Counted from the stretch's first letter, positions 1-5,739 are shown. The stretch is 6,014 nt of DNA from Defluviitaleaceae bacterium (GCA_009781815.1 WQVB01000081.1:1-6014); one strand, 5' to 3'. Notes: generated from the sequence alone by a model not told the origin. Made by a program: numbers and translations.

Positions 1-57
1 CTTTGAAGAGGCAAATCGGAATGACGTGTCCCGTGCTTGACACCCCCAGTCAAGCTG

Positions 58-100
58 AGGGCAGGCTACGATCTAGTTGGAGAAGGGCAGGCTTAGTTGG
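58..100. repeat. Two-copy degenerate direct repeat
   Basis: AGGGCAGGCT occurs at 58-67 and again at 84-93. The first copy is followed by ACGATC and then TAGTTGG (74-80); in the second copy TAGTTGG follows directly (94-100). The two units therefore differ by a 6-nt insertion or deletion and are offset by 26 nt. No function is evident; it looks like a small tandem duplication in repeat-rich intergenic DNA. Confidence 0.5.
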
Positions 101-120
101 GTGTCTACTATCATACATAG

Positions 121-145
121 ATCCTGAGTCAAGCTCAGGATGACG
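121..145. repeat. Short palindromic intergenic repeat, compact copy
   Basis: ATCCTGAG (121-128) and CTCAGGAT (134-141) are perfect 8-bp inverted arms around a 5-nt TCAAG loop, followed by GACGAGTTGGGA. The arms and right flank match the larger copy at 3797-3868, which has the same TCAAG start of loop but 29 extra loop bases. This is a member of a dispersed repeat family; as RNA it would fold as a small hairpin. Confidence 0.75.
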
Positions 146-236
146 AGTTGGGAGTGTTTATGATGAGTATTGGAGGTGCAAGATGACACGATAAAAGGTG
201 AATGCCACAACAGGAGTGGACAAACAGCCTCCACAG

Positions 237-353
237 CGTCATTGCGGACTTGACCCGCAATCCCCTTCCTTCCTAATATAATTCAGGAAGGAAGGGGATT
301 CTGAATCAAGTTTCGCCTAAAGAGCAAGGCTCAACCAAGACTTCAGGATGACG
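237..353. repeat. Composite palindromic repeat with nested hairpins
   Basis: The element is bounded by CGTCAT (237-242) and ATGACG (348-353). Inside are a 7-bp hairpin, ATTGCGG (241-247) with CCGCAAT (255-261), and a perfect 16-bp hairpin with arms at 259-274 and 285-300 around a 10-nt loop. The right part (301-353) closely matches 3811-3861 of the other large copy, sharing CAAGTTTCGC, GCTCAACCAAG and TCAGGATGACG. It therefore looks like one repeat type joined to, or inserted in, another. It ends about 40 bp before the walR -35 box. Confidence 0.75.
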
Positions 354-390
354 ACGTACGCAGTTATCCACTCCTCCCACAACAAACTAC

Positions 391-419
391 TTGCAAAAAC
401 CGTTGATATAGAGTAAAAT
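391..419 (+). promoter_or_regulatory. Sigma-A-like promoter for walRK
   Basis: TTGCAA (391-396) and TAAAAT (414-419) are separated by exactly 17 nt, a good match to the TTGACA/TATAAT housekeeping consensus. The next 45 nt are AT-rich and lead to the walR ribosome binding site, a G-run at 451-455. A TTGATA at 403-408 could serve as an alternative -35, but its matching -10 is poorer. I saw no direct-repeat WalR box (TGTWA-type half-sites) here, so autoregulation is not supported by sequence. Confidence 0.6.
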
Positions 420-464
420 ATAAAATAATTAATATTTGCAATTTAGAAATGGGGGTAAAGCCTT

Positions 465-1181
465 ATGGCAAAGAAAATTTTAGTTGTAGATGACGAAAAA
501 AATATTGTAGACATTGTGTCTTTTAACCTATCAAAAGAAGGCTACAAAGTGGTAGCCGTTAAAGACGGCGAAGCAGCCCTTATCGCCTTTGATAAAGAAA
601 AACCTGACCTTATAATCCTTGATGTGATGATGCCAAAACTTGACGGCTTTGAAACTTGCAAAAGAATACGTGAAAAATCTCAAGTGCCCATAATCATGCT
701 TACGGCCCGTGCTGAAGAGGTAGATAAAGTGCTAGGGCTAGAGCTCGGGGCAGACGACTATGTGGTAAAGCCTTTTAGCGTTAGGGAGCTTTTAGCAAGG
801 GTTAAAACCAACCTTCGCAGCCGCCAAGTGCTGCAAGAGATAGACCCTAAAGCAGAAGAGGTTGTAGCTGGTGAAGTTTTAGAATATGGAGACATTGTGG
901 TAGACACAGGCCGCTTTGAAGTAAGGCGTGAAGGTATAGCTTTAGAGCTTACAAATAGGGAGTATGAGCTTACAAAGTTTTTAGCGGCTAACAACTCTCA
1001 AGTTTTTTCTCGTGAGCAGCTGTTGCAGCGTGTTTGGGGCTATGAATATTATGGAGATGCCCGCACGGTGGATGTAACCATACGCCGCTTGCGTTCTAAG
1101 CTTGAAAAAAACCCAGAAGACCCAAAATACATCATGACACGCCGTGGTGTGGGGTATTATTTTAGAGCAGAGCAAAACTAG
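465..1181 (+). CDS. walR: WalR/YycF-type OmpR-family response regulator
   Basis: This is a cytoplasmic DNA-binding response regulator. Residues 4-118 form the receiver domain: acidic pair D9/D10, phospho-acceptor D53 in the ILDVMMP stretch, T80 and K102 (VVKPFS) are all present. Residues about 137-235 form the OmpR/PhoB winged-helix domain, including NREYELTKFLA, WGYEYYGDARTVDVTIRRLR and the terminal RRGVGYYF wing. The 238-residue length is typical. The start is supported by GGGGG at 451-455, about 9 nt upstream. The N-terminal KKILVVDDEKNIVDIVSFNL pattern and the following kinase point to WalR, the regulator of cell-wall hydrolase and envelope genes in Bacillota; PhoP/PhoB is the alternative. 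It ends with TAG, and walK follows after 37 nt. The regulon is inferred from the family. Confidence 0.9.
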   Translation: MAKKILVVDDEKNIVDIVSFNLSKEGYKVVAVKDGEAALIAFDKEKPDLIILDVMMPKLDGFETCKRIREKSQVPIIMLTARAEEVDKVLGLELGADDYVVKPFSVRELLARVKTNLRSRQVLQEIDPKAEEVVAGEVLEYGDIVVDTGRFEVRREGIALELTNREYELTKFLAANNSQVFSREQLLQRVWGYEYYGDARTVDVTIRRLRSKLEKNPEDPKYIMTRRGVGYYFRAEQN

Positions 1182-1206
1182 ACCTTCTTAGAAATCGTAA
1201 GGTCTA
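1179..1206 (+). promoter_or_regulatory. Intercistronic hairpin between walR and walK
   Basis: TAGACCTT (1179-1186) and AAGGTCTA (1199-1206) are perfect 8-bp inverted arms with a 12-nt loop. The left arm begins with the TAG stop of walR, and the right arm ends 2 nt before the walK Shine-Dalgarno sequence AGGAGA (1209-1214). No U-run follows, so it is unlikely to be a strong terminator. It could influence walK translation or mRNA stability; that role is inference. Confidence 0.5.
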
Positions 1207-1218
1207 ATAGGAGATTTC

Positions 1219-3048
1219 ATGAGCATACGTTGGAAAATGGTTTTAATATCCGTTGGCTTGGTTTTTTTTGTGATGCTATCCACAGGTGTGTTTATCGTCG
1301 CCAGCCTTAGAGCCAACGAAGCCAACGAAGCTAGAAGTTACCTTGAAGCTAGGGCGATTTTTACAAGAGAAAATGTATTTGACCCAGCAGTTGCTCAAAA
1401 TATAAGAGAAGGCGGCACAGGCTTAGGTCGAGAGGCCTTTGAAGACGCCATTATAGCTAATTTTAGAGCCATTATAGCTACTCACCTTTCGGCAGATTTA
1501 GAAGTTTTTATAATAAGCGGTAGTGATATGCAAATTTTATACACAAGCCCTGCGGAGATAAACCAGGGCTTTATTGGCAAATCTTCCGTGGTTTCAGCTT
1601 TGACGGGCGTATCTTCTTTTGAGGCTTTCACCGCCTCTCCAAACACATTTGGAGATATAGGCTATTGGTTTGAATATGCTCATTCAATATTTTTATCTGA
1701 GCTGTTTCACGCCCACCAAGCCCCTAATCAAGGCGACCTTGCAGATTATGTGATTTTTATTAGAACATCAGCTAATGATTTTTTAGAGACCCTTGCAGCC
1801 ACCACAAACACCATCATAATAGGCGGTGTAATGGCTATGGCTGCGGCGACCATCCTAACTATCGCCTTTTCTGTGCCACTTACAAAAAACTTGCTAAAGC
1901 TTATTAAAAATATCAAAAACTTTAGGGTAGATAAAGTTGATGATTTTGAAATTATAAACACTAAAGATGAAATAGGTCATCTTTCTCAAAGCTTTGGCAT
2001 GATGGGCAAAAATTTAGAAGAAAGTATAGCCATCATAACGAGAGAGAAAAACAAGCAAGATATCATTATGTATAATATGACAGACGGAGTGCTTGCTTAT
2101 GATAGCTTTGGGGTTTTGCTCCACTCTAACCACGCCTCTAAAGAGCTTTTAGGTGTTGAGGAGATCGAGAGAATATCTTTTAAGCAGCTTTTTACCTCTT
2201 TAAACGTAGGTGAAGAAGTAAACTATGAAATGGATAAAATGGAAGATGCTATTATAGGCAGAGACGGCAGATTTTTAAACGCTACCTTTAACACCTATAG
2301 AGATGAGGGCGGCGTTATCCAAGGCATTGTGGTTGTTTTGCAAGATATAACAAAACATATACTTTTAGACAATATGCGTAAAGATTTTGTTGCAAATGTG
2401 TCTCATGAGTTGAGAACACCCCTAACAACCATTAAAACCTACACCGAAACCCTACTGGATGGGGCGGCAGAAGACCCTGAAATACGAGATAACTTTTTAA
2501 AAACCATGGAATATGAGGCAGATAGAATGGCCACCATTATAAGGGATTTGCTTGAGCTTTCTCGTTTTGATGCAGGGCAAATGGAGTTTACCTTTAAACT
2601 AGGCGACATTGTGGCGTTGGTAAAAGAAAATATAAGCAAGCACCAAATCTCCGCCCAAAAAGAAAACAAAAAAATCACCTTTGAATCTAATGCTGACCGC
2701 ATCTTCCTGCCTTTGGATGCTGACCGTATAAGCCAAACCCTAAACAACCTTATCTCAAACTCTTTACGCTACAGCCAAGAGGGGGCAGAGGTTGCGGTAG
2801 AGATACAAGAAAGAGACGCCCATTGCCTCATCTACATTAAAGATAACGGCATAGGTATCCCCAAAGAAGACCTTCGCAGCATTTTTGAGCGTTTTTATAG
2901 GGTGGATAAAGCCCGCAGCCGTGAGCTTGGCGGCACAGGGCTAGGCCTTAGCATAGCCAAAGAGATTATAGAAGGCCACAAAGGTCGCATCCACGCCACC
3001 AGCGAGGTGGGCGTAGGCACCATTATGACAATCCGCCTGCCAAAATAA
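1219..3048 (+). CDS. walK: WalK/YycG-type sensor histidine kinase
   Basis: This membrane-bound kinase would phosphorylate the regulator encoded just upstream. Domains in order: transmembrane helix about 8-30; extracytoplasmic sensor about 31-195; second transmembrane helix about 197-218; HAMP about 218-270 (P220, DEIG at 250-253); PAS about 280-378; HisKA with phospho-acceptor H396 in VSHELRTPL; and HATPase_c with N-box NNLISNSLRY (509-518), G1 DNGIGIP (542-548), F-box FERFYRVD (556-563) and G2 GGTGLGLS (571-578). All catalytic motifs are intact. The TM-sensor-TM-HAMP-PAS-kinase order and 609 residues match WalK; PhoR is similar but the length favours WalK. AGGAGA at 1209-1214 fixes the start. 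The usual yycH, yycI and walJ genes do not follow; a terminator comes instead. The sensed signal cannot be read from the sequence. Confidence 0.88.
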   Translation: MSIRWKMVLISVGLVFFVMLSTGVFIVASLRANEANEARSYLEARAIFTRENVFDPAVAQNIREGGTGLGREAFEDAIIANFRAIIATHLSADLEVFIISGSDMQILYTSPAEINQGFIGKSSVVSALTGVSSFEAFTASPNTFGDIGYWFEYAHSIFLSELFHAHQAPNQGDLADYVIFIRTSANDFLETLAATTNTIIIGGVMAMAAATILTIAFSVPLTKNLLKLIKNIKNFRVDKVDDFEIINTKDEIGHLSQSFGMMGKNLEESIAIITREKNKQDIIMYNMTDGVLAYDSFGVLLHSNHASKELLGVEEIERISFKQLFTSLNVGEEVNYEMDKMEDAIIGRDGRFLNATFNTYRDEGGVIQGIVVVLQDITKHILLDNMRKDFVANVSHELRTPLTTIKTYTETLLDGAAEDPEIRDNFLKTMEYEADRMATIIRDLLELSRFDAGQMEFTFKLGDIVALVKENISKHQISAQKENKKITFESNADRIFLPLDADRISQTLNNLISNSLRYSQEGAEVAVEIQERDAHCLIYIKDNGIGIPKEDLRSIFERFYRVDKARSRELGGTGLGLSIAKEIIEGHKGRIHATSEVGVGTIMTIRLPK

Positions 3049-3090
3049 CAAATCCCCCATGTCTATTGAATAGGCACGGGGGATTTGTTA
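3046..3090. terminator. Bidirectional hairpin terminator shared by walK and the RelE-type toxin
   Basis: The arms at 3046-3061 and 3075-3090 are complementary over 16 bp with one mismatched position (A3059/C3077), around a 13-nt loop. The core is five G-C pairs flanked by A-T pairs. The left arm begins with the TAA stop of walK and the right arm ends with the complement of the toxin's TAA stop. On minus-strand RNA the mismatch becomes a G-U pair and the stem runs into a U-rich UUAUUUU tail, so it should work best for the toxin operon. The plus-strand tail (UUUGUUAG) is weaker. Confidence 0.8.
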
Positions 3091-3381
3091 GTCTAATATT
3101 GAGCTTAAGTCTCTTCTGCTATGTAAAATACGATAAATATGTATCGTATTTTTCTCGCTATAGACCTTATAAAAAATCACATAGTCAAAAACGAGTGGAG
3201 CTTTGCGATAGCTTGGGTCATAAGAGTATTCACTAAACATATAGGGCATATCAACGACTTTAGAACAAAACTTCTCAAAATTATCCATAAATTTTTCAGG
3301 AGGACTATCTCCAAATTTAGATAAATATCGCTTTATATCCCTTAATTCTGCCTTTGCTGCACTCGATATTGATATCTTCAT
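3088..3381 (-). CDS. RelE/ParE-family type II toxin
   Basis: A 97-residue basic protein with the RelE/ParE fold pattern: N-terminal beta strand (MKISISSAA), two helices (about 9-46), then the family's C-terminal sheet with YRKAPLVFDYVIFYKV (58-73) and IYRILHSRRD (82-91), an arrangement typical of this superfamily. R84, H87 and R89/R90 are candidates for active or target-binding residues. Such toxins either cleave ribosome-bound mRNA (RelE) or poison gyrase (ParE); sequence alone does not decide which. Its ATG overlaps the antitoxin's TGA as ATGA, and it has only a weak ribosome site, so translation is probably coupled to the antitoxin. It appears intact and terminates in the hairpin shared with walK. 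Confidence 0.85.
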   Translation of the reverse strand: MKISISSAAKAELRDIKRYLSKFGDSPPEKFMDNFEKFCSKVVDMPYMFSEYSYDPSYRKAPLVFDYVIFYKVYSEKNTIHIYRILHSRRDLSSILD

Positions 3382-3662
3382 GCTTTATCATCATCCCAGC
3401 TTTTAATCTCTTCAAAAAAATCTTCGATGCTAGTCCATTGACTAGGGTCATTAGCAACCGCTTCAACTTCCGCAAGCTTCTCCTTCACATAACGCACATG
3501 CAAATACTCCTCATAATCCGCAAAATCTTCAAAAGGTATAAGCACCGCCTCGCTTTTGCCGTTGTTGGTTATAATCACATTGTTGCGCTGCTTTATTATG
3601 GCTGAAACCTCGGGGTAGTTATTTCTCAAATCTCTAACAGCTCTAACATGGGTTGAAAACAC
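3378..3662 (-). CDS. Phd/YefM-family type II antitoxin
   Basis: A 94-residue acidic protein. The N-terminal half has the Phd/YefM DNA-binding pattern: VRDLRNNYPEVSAIIKQ (9-25), then NNVIITNNGKSEAVLIPFEDF (27-47), a beta hairpin followed by a helix. The C-terminal part (48-94) is helical and acidic, ending in a stretch rich in E, D and W, as expected for the segment that wraps and neutralises the toxin. The start is GTG, because an in-frame stop lies just upstream and the nearby ATG (3668-3670) is out of frame. The gene is first in a two-gene operon with the RelE-like toxin and should repress its own promoter together with the toxin. Confidence 0.85.
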   Translation of the reverse strand: MFSTHVRAVRDLRNNYPEVSAIIKQRNNVIITNNGKSEAVLIPFEDFADYEEYLHVRYVKEKLAEVEAVANDPSQWTSIEDFFEEIKSWDDDKA

Positions 3663-3670
3663 AATATCAT

Positions 3671-3676
3671 CTCCTC
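3671..3676 (-). promoter_or_regulatory. Ribosome binding site deciding the GTG start of the antitoxin
   Basis: On the minus strand GAGGAG lies 8 nt before the GTG at 3660-3662, an ideal distance. The only nearby ATG (3668-3670) is 1 nt from the site and in the wrong frame, and an in-frame TGA at 3675-3677 blocks longer versions. This supports GTG as the real start. Confidence 0.75.
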
Positions 3677-3690
3677 ACTAGCATTTTACC

Positions 3691-3713
3691 TTGTGAGACA
3701 TATTGTATCACAA
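3691..3713 (-). promoter_or_regulatory. Probable autoregulatory operator of the toxin-antitoxin operon
   Basis: TTGTGA (3691-3696) and TCACAA (3708-3713) form a perfect 6-bp inverted repeat with an 11-nt centre. The entire -10 box (3702-3707) lies inside it, so a bound dimer would block transcription. Phd/YefM proteins are known to bind palindromes at their own promoters; assignment of this particular site is inference from position and symmetry. Confidence 0.6.
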
Positions 3714-3730
3714 AAATAGAAAAATATCAA
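3702..3730 (-). promoter_or_regulatory. Sigma-A-like promoter of the toxin-antitoxin operon
   Basis: On the minus strand TTGATA (3730-3725) and TACAAT (3707-3702) are separated by exactly 17 nt. A TG one base before the -10 (TGATACAAT) gives an extended -10. Transcription would start near 3695, leaving a leader of about 30 nt before the GTG. This is the best-formed promoter in the window. Confidence 0.75.
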
Positions 3731-3796
3731 TGTTTTTTTATTGTTGAGAGTGGTAAGCCTTATTGATTCGTTACGAAAGCAAAATATATTTACTCC

Positions 3797-3868
3797 CCCC
3801 AACCGTCATCCTGAGTCAAGTTTCGCTTAAAACCAAGCTCAACCAAGGGCTCAGGATGACGGTTGGGG
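3797..3868. repeat. Palindromic intergenic repeat, long-arm copy
   Basis: Perfect 19-bp inverted arms (3797-3815 and 3850-3868) surround a 34-nt loop. The arms read CCCCAACCGTCATCCTGAG and its complement. The loop shares CAAGTTTCGC and GCTCAACCAAG with the composite repeat at 301-353. The element sits between the toxin-antitoxin promoter and the 3' end of the DUF1893 gene. As RNA it would be a very stable hairpin and may protect or end the DUF1893 operon transcript, but no U-run follows directly on either strand, so a terminator call is not secure. A partial echo of the loop (GTTTCGCT, then AAGCTT) occurs at 3893-3908. Confidence 0.85.
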
Positions 3869-3918
3869 AAATAGTGTTGCCATATCCAAAAGGTTTCGCT
3901 ACAAGCTTGTTCACTTCT

Positions 3919-4365
3919 TTATTGACTAGCAGCCTTCGCCATCAAAGCCGCTATAGTCGCCTTTATGGCTTCATATGCCTCATCTTTATCTTCAATATTA
4001 AGCACAGCTTTTTCCAGCGGGCAGGTGTCGTCCCCCGCTCTATTTATAATGGCGTCCACCAGCATGCCATACTGGTGTGGTATGTTGTGCTTTTCTAAAT
4101 AATCCACAGCCCTAGCACTCATGATATTACCATATATAAAGGCAGCACCCGCAAGGTGCAAAAGCATGGCCGCCGCCTTGCCTATAACCTTATCCGCCAC
4201 TTGTGCGTTTTTAAGTGCCTCTGGCTGGTTTTCATAAAGCTCTTTAATAGGCTTCACCCCAATGCCTGATGTTTTGTGGGTTATCACTCCATCTTGCATA
4301 ACAATGCAGGTATGTTCGCCGCTTTTAATATAGTCTATAGCTTGTGGCAGCTCTTTTGGTGTCAT
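3919..4365 (-). CDS. DUF1893 family protein (cytidine-deaminase-like fold)
   Basis: A 148-residue soluble protein matching the DUF1893 family (structural representative: Thermotoga TM1506, a cytidine-deaminase-like fold). Recognisable family stretches are CIVMQDGVI (20-28), GIGVKPIKELYE (34-45), VADKVIGKAAAMLL (56-69) and IINRAGDDTCPLEKAVLNIED (106-126). I do not see a clear HAE plus PCxxC zinc-deaminase motif pair, so catalysis is uncertain; C115 and E118 are candidates for functional residues. The start is supported by GGGGG about 8 nt upstream. It lies 21 nt after the ECF S-component gene on the same strand, suggesting a joint role, perhaps in handling the imported compound. That role is inference; the biochemical function of the family is unknown to me. 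Confidence 0.8.
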   Translation of the reverse strand: MTPKELPQAIDYIKSGEHTCIVMQDGVITHKTSGIGVKPIKELYENQPEALKNAQVADKVIGKAAAMLLHLAGAAFIYGNIMSARAVDYLEKHNIPHQYGMLVDAIINRAGDDTCPLEKAVLNIEDKDEAYEAIKATIAALMAKAASQ

Positions 4366-4386
4366 TTACATATCCCCCGTCTATTC

Positions 4387-4938
4387 TTAATTATGTCGGC
4401 TTTTAAGGTTCAAAATCGAAAAAGTTATAATAGGTATGGCTACCAGCTGTATTGCAATGCCTGGCAAGCCCGTAACAAGTGCCAAAGGCACAGTCAAAGC
4501 TCTTATAGACTCTGAAGTGTATGAGCTAGACAAAACCAACACGCCAAAAATAATGCCATACATAGCACGCCCCAAAATCATAGCAGGCAGCATAGAGGCA
4601 TAAACACGCACAAAGCCATTTTGGATCTTGCTAGTTTTGGCAAATATAAAGCCGCTAACAAAGCCATATACCCCAAGCTCCCCTATCATTATAGGCAACA
4701 TGGGGAAGGTGGGCGGCATACCCGTTATGAGATTTGACAAAATAGGCGTTATAACCCCTATCATCAAGCCATATTTTGGCCCCACTAAAAGACCACCTAG
4801 CAAGACAGGTATATGCATAGGCAAAAGCACGGTGCCTGGCAAGCCAACAGAATGACCTAAAAGCCAAGGCATTAAAACACCAATAGCTATCATCAACCCC
4901 GCCACCACAAGGGCTTGTATTTTTGAAAATTGTGTCAT
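4387..4938 (-). CDS. ECF transporter substrate-binding S component
   Basis: A 183-residue, very hydrophobic membrane protein with about six transmembrane segments (roughly 8-27, 38-56, 57-74, 82-101, 112-137, 149-175). Family-like stretches are PMHIPVLLGGLLVGPKYG (40-57), ITPILSNLITGMPP (63-76) and ELGVYGF (87-93), typical of the ECF_trnsprt type S components that capture vitamins or precursors. A small-residue motif A9xxxA13 in the first helix resembles the site used to dock on EcfT. The energising EcfA/A'/T subunits are not nearby, consistent with a group II system that shares a common module. The ligand cannot be assigned. The start is supported by GAGAGG (4946-4951), which overlaps the stop of the preceding gene. 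Confidence 0.85.
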   Translation of the reverse strand: MTQFSKIQALVVAGLMIAIGVLMPWLLGHSVGLPGTVLLPMHIPVLLGGLLVGPKYGLMIGVITPILSNLITGMPPTFPMLPIMIGELGVYGFVSGFIFAKTSKIQNGFVRVYASMLPAMILGRAMYGIIFGVLVLSSSYTSESIRALTVPLALVTGLPGIAIQLVAIPIITFSILNLKSRHN

Positions 4939-4950
4939 ATGTAATCCTCT

Positions 4951-5706
4951 CTATTGTTGAGGGATGTTGAGTGTGAAGGTCGCCCTCTCCCTATTGAATG
5001 CTTCATATTCTATAATCAGCTCGCTTGCACCAAAAACAATGCGGCGACCTACATAGCCAATTTCTATTCTACCAGCACCAAGCTCACCGCTTAGGCTTCC
5101 GCCTCCAAGGTTTCTCGTACCTCTCGATGCAAACTCATCTCTAACATTGTCCGCATAGGATCTAATTCCGAACCCTCCTATGTTTTGGCTCTCATCTGAT
5201 ATATTTTCAAATGTCATATTTATTGCTATATATTGCCCCTCTTGAGAAGGGTCGCCAAATATGCCCCCTCTGCGAAAGACTACATGGTTTAGCGTAACAT
5301 TAAAGTTTTCTAACACAACCGTCTCTCCAACCGTAACCACTATATCATCTGATGGCATTTGCTGCCCAGACGTCTGACTTGGTGGTTGTGTAGGGCTGCT
5401 TGTAGGGGCAAAAAAATCATCCCACAACAAAAGAAGGGTAGCCCCTATAACAATAGCAAAAAACGACACAATCCCAATAGCAACACCTATTTTGATTTTT
5501 CGCTTTACACCCTCATTAATTTTAAATTCTCCAAAATTAACATCAAAGCTAACGCCGCCTATGGTAACGGTTTTGCTCGCGTCAACTGGGCTTTGGTCAG
5601 GCTTAGATGGTTTATACTCCGAAAGGCAATACAAACATTTATATAAATTCTGCTCGGCATTAAATTGTATTTTGCCGCCACATTGTATGCATTTTTTTAA
5701 CTCCAT
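4951..5706 (-). CDS. Membrane-anchored zinc-ribbon protein with DUF4352-like extracellular domain
   Basis: A 251-residue protein in three parts. Residues 1-31 form a zinc ribbon with C6xxC9 and C24xxC27. Residues about 72-94 form one transmembrane helix preceded by KRKIK, predicting a cytoplasmic ribbon and an external C-terminus. A Ser/Thr/Pro/Gln-rich linker (100-119) leads to a beta-rich domain (about 122-249) resembling DUF4352, with VGETVVLENFNVTLNHV, GQYIAINMTFENISDES and a closing FTLNI strand. Such domains have an immunoglobulin-like fold and occur in Gram-positive surface proteins of unknown role. The start has GGAGAG (5717-5722) 10 nt upstream. The TAG stop lies 12 nt before the ECF S gene, so it is probably first in that operon. 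A functional link to transport is not shown. Confidence 0.7.
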   Translation of the reverse strand: MELKKCIQCGGKIQFNAEQNLYKCLYCLSEYKPSKPDQSPVDASKTVTIGGVSFDVNFGEFKINEGVKRKIKIGVAIGIVSFFAIVIGATLLLLWDDFFAPTSSPTQPPSQTSGQQMPSDDIVVTVGETVVLENFNVTLNHVVFRRGGIFGDPSQEGQYIAINMTFENISDESQNIGGFGIRSYADNVRDEFASRGTRNLGGGSLSGELGAGRIEIGYVGRRIVFGASELIIEYEAFNRERATFTLNIPQQ

Positions 5707-5733
5707 TTGACTTTATCTCTCCATAGTTCTTCG

Positions 5734-5739
5734 ATTATA
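5734..5739 (-). promoter_or_regulatory. Possible -10 box for the DUF4352/ECF/DUF1893 operon
   Basis: A perfect TATAAT on the minus strand overlaps the TAA stop of the hicA pseudogene and would give a short leader of about 20 nt before the 5706 start. No good -35 element is found 16-18 nt upstream and there is no extended TG, so the call is tentative. Readthrough from the hicBA remnant is the alternative way to transcribe the operon. Confidence 0.35.

Larger units (their letters stand above)
1..390. other. Gene-free intergenic region made of short palindromic repeats
   Basis: I see no convincing reading frame here on either strand. The sequence is instead patched together from short repeats, itemised separately: a degenerate direct repeat (58-100), a compact palindrome (121-145) and a larger composite palindromic element (237-353). 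A stray ATGACG at 21-26 resembles the right end of these elements and may be the tail of another copy. GACACCC (39-45) and GGGTGTC (99-105) form a 7-bp inverted pair around the direct repeats. The region ends at the walR promoter. The gene to the left lies outside the window. Confidence 0.7.

Noticed and set aside
1..390. CRISPR array or riboswitch in the leader region
   Set aside because: The repeats are few, palindromic and of unequal spacing and length, with no regular spacers and no recognisable aptamer core.
3668..3670. ATG as start of the antitoxin
   Set aside because: It is out of frame with the Phd/YefM frame and only 1 nt from the GAGGAG site; the GTG at 3660-3662 fits both frame and spacing.
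3797..3868. Intrinsic terminator for the DUF1893 operon
   Set aside because: The stem is very strong, but no U-run follows directly on either strand and its sequence belongs to a dispersed repeat family, so it is listed as a repeat.
3763..4098. Plus-strand open frame of 111 codons
   Set aside because: It runs through the palindromic repeat and antisense to the DUF1893 gene, has no plausible ribosome site and shows no family pattern.
4655..4867. Minus-strand 70-codon frame inside the ECF S gene
   Set aside because: It is an out-of-frame shadow of a well-supported membrane protein, with no independent start signal.
5359..5710. Plus-strand open frames opposite the DUF4352-like gene
   Set aside because: They are antisense shadows of a minus-strand gene that has clear domain structure and a ribosome site.
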